Part shown: positions 6,582-15,367 of the stretch, piece by piece
Numbering within the stretch: the stretch's first letter is position 1
Layout: every line of letters begins with the position of its first letter
Assembly: GCF_023634845.1 (NCBI RefSeq)
Contig: NZ_JAMLJL010000020.1
Span: forward strand, 1 to 64,000
DNA length: 64,000 bases
Direction of reading: 5' to 3'
DNA from: Flavobacterium amniphilum
Lineage (GTDB): Bacteria > Bacteroidota > Bacteroidia > Flavobacteriales > Flavobacteriaceae
The notes under the pieces: generated by a model
The model's input: the letters and a program-made list of their open reading frames with translations, nothing else
Databases searched by the model: none
What the model was told of the DNA's origin: nothing
Position numbers and translations under genes: made by a program

Positions 6582-9000
6582 ATTTTTAGCAGTAGCATTT
6601 TTACTAACTTTTAAAGTATTTTCGCAAAATTCAATTTCAGGAAACGTAGTTTCTTCCAATGGAATCAAATTGGATTATGTTGAGATTTTTGATAAAACAA
6701 CAGGTTCAAAATCCTTTACAAATAAGGAAGGAAGTTTTGTGATTAATGTAAGCGGGAATGGAGCACATGAGTTGGTTTTTTATAAAGAAGGTTATGAAAT
6801 AGTTGAACAGTCCATTGCTTCTTCAGCTAAAAATAATACAATTGTTTTGGATAAATTAACCCGGCTTTCCGAAGTAGTCATCAGTCAACAGCGTGAAAAG
6901 TTATCTGCAATCCGGAAATTGAAAGATATTGAAGGAACTGCAATCTATGCCGGTAAAAAAACGGAAGTTGTCCAATTGAACAAAATCATTGCTAATAAAG
7001 CAACAAATAATGCCAGACAGATCTTTTCACAAGTGGTCGGACTCACGATAAATGAGAGTAATGACGGCGGATTGCAGCTTTCAATCGGCGGCCGTGGTTT
7101 GGATCCTAACCGTACTTCTAATTTCAATACACGTCAAAACGGATATGATATCAGTGCCGATGTTTTGGGGTATCCGGAAAGTTATTATGCCACACCTACG
7201 GAAGCTTTGGAGGAAATCCAGATTGTCCGTGGTGCCGCATCATTACAGTATGGAACACAATTCGGAGGTATGATTAATTTCCAATTGAAAAGTCCGAGTA
7301 AAAAGGAAATGGAAATTACCCAGCGTTTGACCGGCGGCTCTTATGATTTGTTTACCAGTTTTACGAGCTTGAGCGGTACCAATGGTAAATTCAGCCATTA
7401 TTCATTTTACAATTATAAACAGGGAAATGGTTTTAGGCCAAATTCACAATTTGATGCAAAAAACTTTTTCACAAACCTTAATTACCAGATTTCACCGAAA
7501 ACTTCTTTGCATTTTGATTATACCCATTTCGATTACCTTGCAAAACAACCCGGTGGTTTAACTGATTATATGTTCAATCAGGATCCGACTCAAAGCAACA
7601 GAAGCCGGAACTGGTTTGATATCAACTGGAATCTATTTGCATTGAAATTGAAACATAAGTTTGATAACAATGCTGATTTATCGGTTCAATTATTTGGGTT
7701 GGATGCTTCAAGAAAGGCTTTAGGGTACAGGTCTAACCGCGTTGCAAATCCTGATACACCCGGTACCGAAAGGGATTTGATTATTGGTGACTTCGTGAAC
7801 TGGGGAACAGAAATACGTTATCTGAAGAAATATGATTTGTTTAAGAATAACAGTGCATTTTTAATTGGCGCAAAATACTATCAGTCTGATAACGCAGGTA
7901 TTCAAGGTGCCGGAAGTTCAGGAAGTGATGCCAATTTTGATTTGGCAGATGACGAATTCCCTTTTTACGGAACCCAGTCTTCTTATAAGTTCCCGAATTT
8001 AAACGTTGCTGTATTCGGAGAGAATATTTTCAGAGTATCGCCAACTCTTTCAATTACACCCGGATTCCGTTATGAAATTATCAAAACACAGGCTAACGGA
8101 AGTTATAGAAGAATTAACCGTGATTTAGCCGGTAATGTGATTTTTGATGAAACAGTTGTTGAACACAATGTTAAGGAAAGAAACTTTTTATTGTTGGGAA
8201 TAGGGCTTAGTTATAAACCACTAAACGGAATTGAGGTATATGGAAATGTTTCACAAAACTACCGTTCAGTAACTTTTAATGATATCAGGACTGCAAGTCC
8301 GAGTCAGGCTATTGACGAGAATATTACAGATGAAAGCGGATACAGTTCTGATATTGGAGTTAGAGGAAAAATAGGGAACTCAGTTTCTTTTGATGTTAGT
8401 GGATTTGCACTGTATTATGATGATAAAATTGGCGAATATGAAACTCCTAACCCTAATGGAGGCGGTGCTGTTGTTAGATTCAGAGATAACATCGGTACGG
8501 CAATAACCTATGGTTTTGAAAGTATGATCGACTGGAATCTACGTAATATTTTTCTTGGTGAAAAAGAAAACATCATCTGGAATATTTTTACAAATGCTTC
8601 CATAACCGAATCTGAATATCTGAAATCAGATGTTCCGAATGTTCAGGGAAATAAAGTAGAATTCGTACCGCTTTATAATTTAAAAGCCGGAATGGGATTC
8701 GGATATAAAAACTTCCTTTCACATTTGCAGGTTTCGTATGTTTCATCTGAGTTTACCGATGCAGAGAATCATACAACAGACAGTAATGATAATGTTTACG
8801 GTATATTCGGTAAAATCCCTTCCTATTATGTGATGGATTTTTCAACGGCTTACAAATGGAAAAGATTTAAATTGGAGACGGGTGTGAACAACCTGACCAA
8901 TAACTGGTATTTTACGCGTAGGGCTACAGGATATCCGGGGCCTGGGATAATTCCTTCGGAACCGAGAACATTTTATATGTCACTTGAATTTGTTTTTTAA
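6562..9000 (+). CDS. TonB-dependent receptor, Fe(3+)-dicitrate (FecA) type
   Basis: An outer-membrane receptor of 812 residues. From ATG 6562 the signal peptide reads MRLKDYKFLAVAFLLTFKVFSQ. A carboxypeptidase-like beta-sandwich follows (NSISGNVVSSNGIK), then a TonB box and plug (about residues 110-240, with QLSIGGRGLDPNRTSNFNT), and a 22-strand barrel ending in aromatic FYMSLEFVF, as needed for Bam insertion. The upstream in-frame ATG at 6499 would place 21 residues before the signal peptide, so it is rejected. The gene overlaps the HTTM gene by 20 bases. With the imelysin-like lipoprotein this points to ferric-citrate-like or other iron uptake; the actual ligand cannot be read from sequence. 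Confidence 0.88.
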   Translation: MRLKDYKFLAVAFLLTFKVFSQNSISGNVVSSNGIKLDYVEIFDKTTGSKSFTNKEGSFVINVSGNGAHELVFYKEGYEIVEQSIASSAKNNTIVLDKLTRLSEVVISQQREKLSAIRKLKDIEGTAIYAGKKTEVVQLNKIIANKATNNARQIFSQVVGLTINESNDGGLQLSIGGRGLDPNRTSNFNTRQNGYDISADVLGYPESYYATPTEALEEIQIVRGAASLQYGTQFGGMINFQLKSPSKKEMEITQRLTGGSYDLFTSFTSLSGTNGKFSHYSFYNYKQGNGFRPNSQFDAKNFFTNLNYQISPKTSLHFDYTHFDYLAKQPGGLTDYMFNQDPTQSNRSRNWFDINWNLFALKLKHKFDNNADLSVQLFGLDASRKALGYRSNRVANPDTPGTERDLIIGDFVNWGTEIRYLKKYDLFKNNSAFLIGAKYYQSDNAGIQGAGSSGSDANFDLADDEFPFYGTQSSYKFPNLNVAVFGENIFRVSPTLSITPGFRYEIIKTQANGSYRRINRDLAGNVIFDETVVEHNVKERNFLLLGIGLSYKPLNGIEVYGNVSQNYRSVTFNDIRTASPSQAIDENITDESGYSSDIGVRGKIGNSVSFDVSGFALYYDDKIGEYETPNPNGGGAVVRFRDNIGTAITYGFESMIDWNLRNIFLGEKENIIWNIFTNASITESEYLKSDVPNVQGNKVEFVPLYNLKAGMGFGYKNFLSHLQVSYVSSEFTDAENHTTDSNDNVYGIFGKIPSYYVMDFSTAYKWKRFKLETGVNNLTNNWYFTRRATGYPGPGIIPSEPRTFYMSLEFVF

Positions 9001-9040
9001 AGAGAAGTTAAAACTGTTTTTCAGGTTCGGATAATTTTAC

Positions 9041-9048
9041 TATATTTG
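9041..9048 (+). promoter_or_regulatory. guaB -7 promoter box
   Basis: TATATTTG matches the consensus, 32 bases before the guaB ATG. Just downstream the leader can fold: TGCAATTT (9051-9058) pairs with AAATTGCA (9071-9078), ending 2 bases before the ATG. Confidence 0.6.
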
Positions 9049-9080
9049 CATGCAATTTAACTACAACTACAAATTGCAAC

Positions 9081-10553
9081 ATGAAAGCACATTCTGCTAA
9101 AATTGTCGGAGAAGGATTAACCTATGACGACGTTCTGTTAGTTCCAAACTATTCAGAAATCCTGCCACGCGAAGTAAGTATCAAAACTAAATTCACGAAA
9201 AACATTACGCTGAACACGCCTATAGTATCTGCTGCCATGGATACGGTAACAGAAAGTGCAATGGCTATTGCCATGGCTCAAGAAGGTGGTATTGGTGTTT
9301 TGCATAAAAACATGTCAATAAAAAAGCAGGCAGCGGAAGTACGTAAGGTTAAACGTGCCGAAAGCGGTATGATCATTGATCCGGTTACTTTACCTTTAAC
9401 TGCAACTGTTGGTGATGCTAAACAAGTAATGCGTGAATTCAGTATCGGAGGTATTCCGGTGGTGGATGATAATCAGGTTTTGAAAGGAATTGTAACCAAC
9501 CGCGATTTGCGTTTTGAAAAAAACAATGAAAGAGCCATTACTGAAGTGATGACTTCCCAAAACTTAGTAACTGCTCCGGAAGGAACAACATTGGCTCAAG
9601 CCGAAGAAATTCTTCAGGGAAATAAAATTGAAAAACTACCGGTAGTAAATTCAGAATATAAATTAGTTGGTTTAATCACATTCCGTGATATCACAAAACT
9701 GACACAAAAACCCAATGCAAATAAAGACCAATTCGGACGCTTGCGCGTTGCTGCAGCTTTAGGAGTAACTGTTGACGCTGTTGACAGGGCAGAAGCACTT
9801 GTAAATGCAGGTGTGGATGCAGTAATTATTGATACGGCACACGGACATACTAAAGGTGTGGTGGATGTATTGAAACAGGTAAAAGCTAAATTCCCACAGT
9901 TGGATGTAGTGGTTGGAAACATCGCTACACCTGAAGCAGCTTTATACCTTGCTGAGAATGGTGCAGATGCGGTTAAAGTAGGTATCGGCCCGGGTTCAAT
10001 CTGTACAACACGTGTTGTGGCAGGTGTTGGTTTTCCGCAATTCTCTGCAGTATTAGAAGTAGCAGCAGCGTTACGTGGTACAGGGGTTCCTGTTATTGCT
10101 GATGGCGGTATCCGTTATACGGGAGATATTCCGAAAGCAATTGCAGCCGGTGCTGACAGTGTGATGTTAGGTTCGTTATTGGCCGGTACCAAAGAATCAC
10201 CGGGTGAAACAATCATTTTTGAAGGAAGAAAATTCAAATCATACCGTGGAATGGGTTCTGTTGAAGCGATGAAAGAAGGTTCAAAAGACCGTTATTTCCA
10301 GGATGTGGAAGATGACGTTAAAAAACTGGTTCCGGAAGGAATCGTTGGACGCGTACCATATAAAGGTGAACTAAACGAAAGTATGCTACAGTTTGTTGGA
10401 GGTTTGCGTGCCGGAATGGGTTATTGTGGTGCTAAAGATATTGAAACACTGCAAACTACAGGCCGCTTCGTAAGAATTACTGCCAGCGGAATCGGTGAAA
10501 GCCATCCGCACAATGTGACCATCACAAAAGAAGCTCCGAATTATTCAAGATAA
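9081..10553 (+). CDS. guaB: inosine-5'-monophosphate dehydrogenase
   Basis: A cytosolic enzyme that oxidises IMP to XMP with NAD, the committed step of GMP synthesis. The 490 residues are standard length. The barrel is interrupted by two CBS domains (about residues 95-205, including [22 protein letters not shown]) that bind adenine nucleotides. The catalytic loop [13 protein letters not shown] carries C308. The flap has [10 protein letters not shown], and the C-terminal part [14 protein letters not shown] is conserved. It has its own promoter and terminator and is probably monocistronic. The 5' leader hairpin abutting the start codon could affect translation. Confidence 0.97.
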   Translation: MKAHSAKIVGEGLTYDDVLLVPNYSEILPREVSIKTKFTKNITLNTPIVSAAMDTVTESAMAIAMAQEGGIGVLHKNMSIKKQAAEVRKVKRAESGMIIDPVTLPLTATVGDAKQVMREFSIGGIPVVDDNQVLKGIVTNRDLRFEKNNERAITEVMTSQNLVTAPEGTTLAQAEEILQGNKIEKLPVVNSEYKLVGLITFRDITKLTQKPNANKDQFGRLRVAAALGVTVDAVDRAEALVNAGVDAVIIDTAHGHTKGVVDVLKQVKAKFPQLDVVVGNIATPEAALYLAENGADAVKVGIGPGSICTTRVVAGVGFPQFSAVLEVAAALRGTGVPVIADGGIRYTGDIPKAIAAGADSVMLGSLLAGTKESPGETIIFEGRKFKSYRGMGSVEAMKEGSKDRYFQDVEDDVKKLVPEGIVGRVPYKGELNESMLQFVGGLRAGMGYCGAKDIETLQTTGRFVRITASGIGESHPHNVTITKEAPNYSR

Positions 10554-10577
10554 GAGTTAAAAAATCCTGATAAATTT

Positions 10578-10601
10578 AAATCCATTCAATTGAATGGATT
10601 T
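10578..10601 (+). terminator. guaB terminator
   Basis: AAATCCATTC with its perfect complement GAATGGATTT around a 4-base AATT centre, followed by a T-run. Confidence 0.85.
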
Positions 10602-10753
10602 TTTTATTGTCTATTTCGTATTTTTTAAAACTTTAATTTGGTATAGTGTATTTTTTATAGGGGTAAATTTTTGAATTTGTAAAAATTAATGGCTAGCGTT
10701 ATTGTTTTTATAGGGTTGATTATATTTAGAATGGATTTTTAAATATTTTACCT

Positions 10754-12067
10754 ATGAAAAGAAAGTATTTTTTAGCCTTTATTCTATTGGCACTGGCATT
10801 AACATCATTGTTAATTGATTTCGAACCTTCAGCAACACCAAATTCAGTGAAAGTACAATTCGACAGCGGTGATACTGCCTGGATGATTGTGGCTACTGCA
10901 TTGGTATTGCTGATGACGCCCGGTTTAGGTTTCTTCTACGGAGGAATGGTTGGAAAAAAGAACGTAATCAGTACGATGTTGCAGAGTTTTATGGCGATGG
11001 TCATCGTAAGTGTATTGTGGGTTGTAATTGGTTACGGCTTGTCTTTTGGCGATTCCTGGCACGGTATCATCGGCAACCCTTTTGATAACCTGTTTTTTAA
11101 TCAGGTAGGCGTTGACCGTTCATGGAGTCTCGCACCAACAATCCCATTATTACTGTTTGCTTTGTTTCAGGCAAAATTCGCCATCATTACACCGGCTTTA
11201 ATTACCGGAGCTTTTGCCGAAAGAATCCGTTTCTGGGCTTATTTGCTCTTCATGGTTTTGTTCATATTGGTTGTGTATGCACCATTAACACATTGCGCCT
11301 GGCATCCGGAAGGTATTTTCTTTAAAATGGGTGTATTGGATTTTGCCGGCGGCGTTGCCGTACACATGAGTGCCGGTTGGGCAGCTTTGGCAGGAGCAAT
11401 TTTCCTGGGTAAACGTAAAAACCAGAAGAACAGTCCGGCGAGAATCACATATGTACTTTTGGGAACCGGATTATTATGGTTTGGCTGGTTCGGATTTAAT
11501 GCAGGATCTGCCATGGGGGCCAATCATCTGGCCGTACAGGCTTTGTCAACAACTACGGTAGCAGCAGCTACTGCATCGATGGCCTGGGTTTTTTATGATA
11601 AAATCATCGGCCACAAACTATCGGCTATGGGTGCTTGTATCGGAGCGGTTGTAGGTTTGGTAGCCATAACTCCGGCAGCCGGGTTTGTAAGTATTCCACA
11701 CGCTATTTTCATTGGCTTGTTCAGCAGTGTGGCCAGTAATATAATCGTATCTAAGTTCCCGAAAGGTAAAATCGACGATGCTTTGGATGTTTTCAGTTGT
11801 CACGGAGTAGGAGGAATGGTAGGAATGTTGCTTACCGGTGTTTTTGCTTCAAAAGAAATCAACCCGGCCATCGAGCATCAGGGATTGTTTTTTGGTGAAA
11901 CCAAATTATTCTTCAGTCATTTGCTGGTTTTAATCCTGGTTTCAGTCTTTTCATTTGTGATGTCTTACGTTCTGTTTTATGTTGTAAATAAAATAACACC
12001 ACTAAGAGTCAGTCATGAGAAAGAAGAATTAGGTTTGGATATTACCCAACATGGAGAATACTTATAG
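10754..12067 (+). CDS. amtB: ammonium transporter, Amt family
   Basis: An inner-membrane channel of 437 residues that conducts ammonia/ammonium. A cleavable-looking signal (MKRKYFLAFILLALALTSLL) precedes eleven membrane helices. Diagnostic motifs are DTAWMIVATALVLLMTPGLGFFYGG, the twin pore histidines in AVHMSAGW and SCHGVGGMVG, and WFGWFGFNAGSA. A P-II (GlnK) gene, which usually accompanies amtB, is absent downstream. The 200-base upstream spacer contains the guaB terminator and AT-rich sequence, with only a weak TATATTTA match to a -7 box (10721-10728). Expression under nitrogen limitation would be expected for the family but no operator is seen. Confidence 0.95.
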   Translation: MKRKYFLAFILLALALTSLLIDFEPSATPNSVKVQFDSGDTAWMIVATALVLLMTPGLGFFYGGMVGKKNVISTMLQSFMAMVIVSVLWVVIGYGLSFGDSWHGIIGNPFDNLFFNQVGVDRSWSLAPTIPLLLFALFQAKFAIITPALITGAFAERIRFWAYLLFMVLFILVVYAPLTHCAWHPEGIFFKMGVLDFAGGVAVHMSAGWAALAGAIFLGKRKNQKNSPARITYVLLGTGLLWFGWFGFNAGSAMGANHLAVQALSTTTVAAATASMAWVFYDKIIGHKLSAMGACIGAVVGLVAITPAAGFVSIPHAIFIGLFSSVASNIIVSKFPKGKIDDALDVFSCHGVGGMVGMLLTGVFASKEINPAIEHQGLFFGETKLFFSHLLVLILVSVFSFVMSYVLFYVVNKITPLRVSHEKEELGLDITQHGEYL

Positions 12068-12122
12068 ATAGTGACTAGTGATTAGTTAAGAGTAATTAGT
12101 GTTCGGTCCTTGCTAAAATAGT

Positions 12123-12200
12123 AAAGCATCCGGTAAAGCTTTCATGTCATGAAGTAATACACGCAAATTTTGACATGGAGGCTTTCCGGATGCTTTTTTT
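12123..12200 (+). terminator. long composite terminator hairpin after amtB
   Basis: Three collinear stems stack: AAAGCATCCGG (12123-12133) with CCGGATGCTTT (12186-12196), AAAGC (12135-12139) with GCTTT (12181-12185), and CATGTCA (12143-12149) with TGACATG (12171-12177). A T-run follows on the forward strand, reaching the stop codon of the reverse-strand radical SAM gene. This is about twice the usual terminator stem, so a small processed RNA is possible. Confidence 0.75.
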
Positions 12201-13230
12201 AAATAAAGCGGCTTTCGTGGACGATAATTTCGTTCCAGTTGAAGACGTCTGTTCCGGTTTCTGAAAAAACTTTGGTCAAAGTGTCAGAATAGAGTTTTTT
12301 GAGGTTGCTCATTTTTCCGGAGACGTACTCATCAAAAGCCGAATCTTTCAAAGAACTGATATTTCCTAAACAATAATCCGGATTAAAACCGTAAGCCATC
12401 GGAATTATCTTCCCCGAATCATCTACGATTATGGTGTCAAAGTAATCGGAGATCTTCGTGTAGGTTTCAGTTGATTTGCAAAACGGATTCACAATTTCAG
12501 GAAAGTCTTTCAGGTATTCCTTGTGTAGTAAATCCAATTGGATAATCATTTTATGTTGGTATTTATCGGTTAAATAGTTGGACAGAATGAACGCTTTGTA
12601 TGCGAGTGTATCATCTAAAGAGGAATCTTTAAGCTCTTCAAGTGCTCTTCCGTACATTTCCAATGGATGGAGTTGCAATAACTTTGCGTTGTGCTCATAA
12701 GCAAAGTCCCCCAGCCATATTAAATCTTCCCAGCTGTCAGGAGTAATCGTGTGTATAAATCCGAAATACTTTCCGTGTGAATTCAATACATCTACTCCTT
12801 TTAGCATTTTTTCAAAAGCACCGGCCTGACCTCTTATTTTGTCATGGAGTTCTTTTTTTCCGTCAATGCTGATGGCAATAATATCGATGTGTTGCAATAA
12901 GTTTTGATTCCTGTCCGATTGCAATAACATTCCGTTTGTGGCCAGTGCATTCTGAAACCCCAGTGATTTGCTGAATTTCAAAAGCTCTTCCAGGTTTTTA
13001 TACAAAAAAGGTTCGCCTCCGGACAATGAGATATTGTTATATCCCTGTTCTCTGGCATACACCAGAAATGACTTTAACTCTTCTATGTCCAGCATCTGGC
13101 TGTAATGGGGTGACGAACTCGAATAACAATGCAGGCATGATAAATTACACTTCCGGCTGGGATGAATCTGGATGGTTTTAAACAGACTGCTTTCAACAGC
13201 AGTCTGTTTAACTGTCATGGCAGGTTCCAT
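12199..13230 (-). CDS. radical SAM enzyme with C-terminal cysteine extension
   Basis: A protein of 343 residues. C28-x3-C32-x2-C35 is the 4Fe-4S/SAM motif, GGEP (71-74) binds the methionine amino group, and SIDG (121-124) fits the barrel. Two further cysteines, C251 and C287 in PDYCLGN, suggest a partial SPASM or twitch domain holding an auxiliary cluster, typical of peptide- or protein-modifying family members. The gene begins 3 bases after the 101-residue protein gene and is co-transcribed with it. Substrate is unknown: a peptide, the partner protein, or a small molecule. ATG 13230 is used; an ATG four codons later is equally possible. Confidence 0.8.
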   Translation of the reverse strand: MEPAMTVKQTAVESSLFKTIQIHPSRKCNLSCLHCYSSSSPHYSQMLDIEELKSFLVYAREQGYNNISLSGGEPFLYKNLEELLKFSKSLGFQNALATNGMLLQSDRNQNLLQHIDIIAISIDGKKELHDKIRGQAGAFEKMLKGVDVLNSHGKYFGFIHTITPDSWEDLIWLGDFAYEHNAKLLQLHPLEMYGRALEELKDSSLDDTLAYKAFILSNYLTDKYQHKMIIQLDLLHKEYLKDFPEIVNPFCKSTETYTKISDYFDTIIVDDSGKIIPMAYGFNPDYCLGNISSLKDSAFDEYVSGKMSNLKKLYSDTLTKVFSETGTDVFNWNEIIVHESRFI

Positions 13231-13233
13231 TTT

Positions 13234-13539
13234 TTAACGGACGTACCCTTCAAACCGGAAACCTTCCGGATTAATGATTCCGTACGGAAAGACTTTGAAC
13301 CGTGAAAGATTGTCTATCTGGTTAAAGTGTTTCCAGAACTCAGGATCAATAATACCGTTGATTAAAATCCGGTCTACATGTACTTTTCCCTTAATGCTTA
13401 CCTGATCAATGACCAATCCCTGTCTTTTTAAAGATACAATGGCGCTTGATGTTCTTTTCAGAAACGTTTTGTCCAAATCGTACTGATTCAGCTTTTGCAT
13501 CAAAAGCCTTTCAAAATCCTTTACGTTATCCATAAGCAT
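13234..13539 (-). CDS. uncharacterised 101-residue partner of the radical SAM enzyme
   Basis: A small soluble protein with no signal peptide, no cysteine and no glycine-rich core. The N-terminal half is helical and charged (KDFERLLMQKLNQYDLDKTFLKR). The C-terminal half is predicted mostly beta with aromatics (RFKVFPYGIINPEGFRFEGYVR). It is not a recognisable PqqD-type leader-binding domain. Tight coupling to the radical SAM gene suggests it is a substrate, chaperone or recognition subunit. Two ATGs (13539 and 13533) are two codons apart. A TAACTTTG box lies about 200 bases upstream (13745-13752), without a -33 partner. The spacer 13540-13814 holds nothing else I can name. Confidence 0.65.
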   Translation of the reverse strand: MLMDNVKDFERLLMQKLNQYDLDKTFLKRTSSAIVSLKRQGLVIDQVSIKGKVHVDRILINGIIDPEFWKHFNQIDNLSRFKVFPYGIINPEGFRFEGYVR

Positions 13540-13814
13540 TACATTTAAAGGTTGTGCTTACTCTGTCCAGTTTTCAGCTTCCCTGGTTAATCGGAAAGGG
13601 TTAAAAATTAAATGCTTAATTGCTAAAATGGTAATAGTTTTAGTTGTTTGATTAATAGATACCGCTTTAACAGTTGAAGTAAAAAATAAAATGCTTTTGG
13701 AATATTGTTGTATTTACTTTAGCCGCAAGATTATTTGCTAATTACAAAGTTAACAAGGGGATTTGCACTTGCCGTACGGTTTTTCCTTATAAATTGTTAA
13801 GTCATATAAATAAA

Positions 13815-13836
13815 AAATCCCGACGAATCGGGATTT
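13815..13836 (-). terminator. purB terminator
   Basis: AAATCCCG and CGGGATTT form an 8-bp stem; on the reverse strand it is followed by TTTTTTATTT. Confidence 0.8.
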
Positions 13837-13855
13837 AAGATAATATCGGGAATAA

Positions 13856-15199
13856 TTATATACCTAAATAATTGCTTGGGGTGATTTGTTTCAATTCCGA
13901 TTTGATAGCATCCGAAACATTCAGGGTTTCGATAAAAGCGTGAATCGATTCTTTATTGATAACCGAATTCGTTCTTGTTAAATCTTTCAAGGCTTCATAC
14001 GGATTTGGGTAAGCTTCCCTTCTCAAAATGGTTTGAATCGCTTCTGCAACCACTGCCCAGTTTTTCTCCAAGTCTTCAGCGAACTTATCTTCATTCAGTA
14101 ACAACTTGTTCAATCCTTTTAAAGTCGCTTCAAAAGCAATGATGGTGTGTCCCATCGGAACACCAATGTTTCTTAAAACCGTACTGTCGGTCAGGTCACG
14201 CTGTAATCTTGAAATAGGTAATTTAGCCGATAAATGCTCAAAAATAGCGTTGGCAATACCTAAGTTTCCTTCCGAGTTTTCAAAATCGATCGGGTTGACT
14301 TTATGTGGCATGGCAGAAGAACCAATTTCTCCGGCTTTGATTTTCTGTTTGAAATAATCCATCGAAACATACGTCCAGATATCTCTGTCCAAATCAATCA
14401 AAATCGTGTTGATGCGTTTCAAAGCATCGAAGAAAGCCGCAAAATGATCGTAATGTTCAATTTGGGTTGTAGGAAACGAATGGTGTAATCCTAAGCTTTC
14501 CTCTACGAATTGTGTTCCGAAAGCTTTCCAATCGTTGTTAGGGTATGCAATTTTGTGAGCATTGTAGTTCCCGGTTGCACCGCCAAACTTAGCAGCAAAA
14601 GGGATGTTGTACAACAAACGCATTTGTTCTTCCAAACGCTCCACAAAAACCAGGATTTCCTTTCCTAAACGGGTAGGAGAGGCAGGTTGGCCGTGAGTGC
14701 GGGCTAACATCGGGATATCTTTCCATTCCACGCTTAATTCTTTTAGTTTAGCCACCACATTGATTAATGTTGGTAAATATACTTTCTCATAAGCATCTTT
14801 GGTTGATAAAGGAATCGCAGTATTATTGATATCCTGAGAAGTTAATCCGAAGTGGATGAACTCTTTATATTGCTGCAGGTTTAAAGCATCAAATTTAGCT
14901 TTGATGAAATATTCCACTGCTTTTACATCGTGATTGGTAGTCTTTTCGGTTTCCTTGATCCATAAAGCATCTTCGGTAGCGAAGTTCTCATAGATCTTTC
15001 TCAAATCGGCATACAGGTTTTTATCTACACCGGACAGTTGTGGCAATCCCGCTTCACAAAGCGCGATAAAATATTCAACTTCAATTAGTACGCGGTATTT
15101 GATTAAGGCTTCTTCAGAAAAGTAAGGTGCCAGTGAAACCGTTTTATTTCTATAACGTCCGTCAATAGGCGAAATAGCATTCAGTTCAGTTAATTGCAT
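13856..15199 (-). CDS. purB: adenylosuccinate lyase
   Basis: A cytosolic homotetramer that removes fumarate from SAICAR and adenylosuccinate in purine synthesis. The 447 residues include the fumarase/aspartase-superfamily signature SSAMPHKVNPIDFEN, whose serine is the catalytic base on the flexible loop. The N-terminal SPIDGRY motif binds substrate phosphate, and TSQDINNTA is the second conserved region. A -7 box (TACTTTTG, complement 15226-15233) lies 27 bases upstream of the start. It seems to be monocistronic, since a large repeat region separates it from cobB. Confidence 0.96.
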   Translation of the reverse strand: MQLTELNAISPIDGRYRNKTVSLAPYFSEEALIKYRVLIEVEYFIALCEAGLPQLSGVDKNLYADLRKIYENFATEDALWIKETEKTTNHDVKAVEYFIKAKFDALNLQQYKEFIHFGLTSQDINNTAIPLSTKDAYEKVYLPTLINVVAKLKELSVEWKDIPMLARTHGQPASPTRLGKEILVFVERLEEQMRLLYNIPFAAKFGGATGNYNAHKIAYPNNDWKAFGTQFVEESLGLHHSFPTTQIEHYDHFAAFFDALKRINTILIDLDRDIWTYVSMDYFKQKIKAGEIGSSAMPHKVNPIDFENSEGNLGIANAIFEHLSAKLPISRLQRDLTDSTVLRNIGVPMGHTIIAFEATLKGLNKLLLNEDKFAEDLEKNWAVVAEAIQTILRREAYPNPYEALKDLTRTNSVINKESIHAFIETLNVSDAIKSELKQITPSNYLGI

Positions 15200-15245
15200 T
15201 TTGTTGTGTGTTGTTAAAGAAAGGGCAAAAGTAATTATAAGTTGT

Positions 15246-15367
15246 GAGTTATGAATTATGAGTTATGAGTTTTTTGAATTATTTGTTTATAGTTTGTTGT
15301 TTCAGGTTTTAGAAGCAAACAACAAACAACAAACTATAAACTACTTATAATTCATAACTCATAATTC
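15246..15367. repeat. nested inverted repeats between cobB and purB
   Basis: Two perfect inverted repeats are nested. GTTTATAGTTTGTTGTTT (15285-15302) pairs with AAACAACAAACTATAAAC (15324-15341), an 18-bp stem with a 21-base loop. Outside it, GAATTATGAGTTATGA (15253-15268) pairs with TCATAACTCATAATTC (15352-15367). The outer arms are built from the 7-bp GAGTTAT/ATAACTC word seen at 580-607. The right arm reaches into the 3' end of cobB and encodes its last residues and stop. The structure may act as a terminator, a transcript-stabilising hairpin or a mobile repeat. Confidence 0.85.

Noticed and set aside
10702-10728. TTG and TATATTTA as the amtB promoter
   Set aside because: The spacer is only 16 bp and the -7 box lacks its final G; too weak to list.
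15246-15367. CRISPR-like repeats
   Set aside because: The repeats are inverted and adjacent with no unique spacers; no cas genes in the window.
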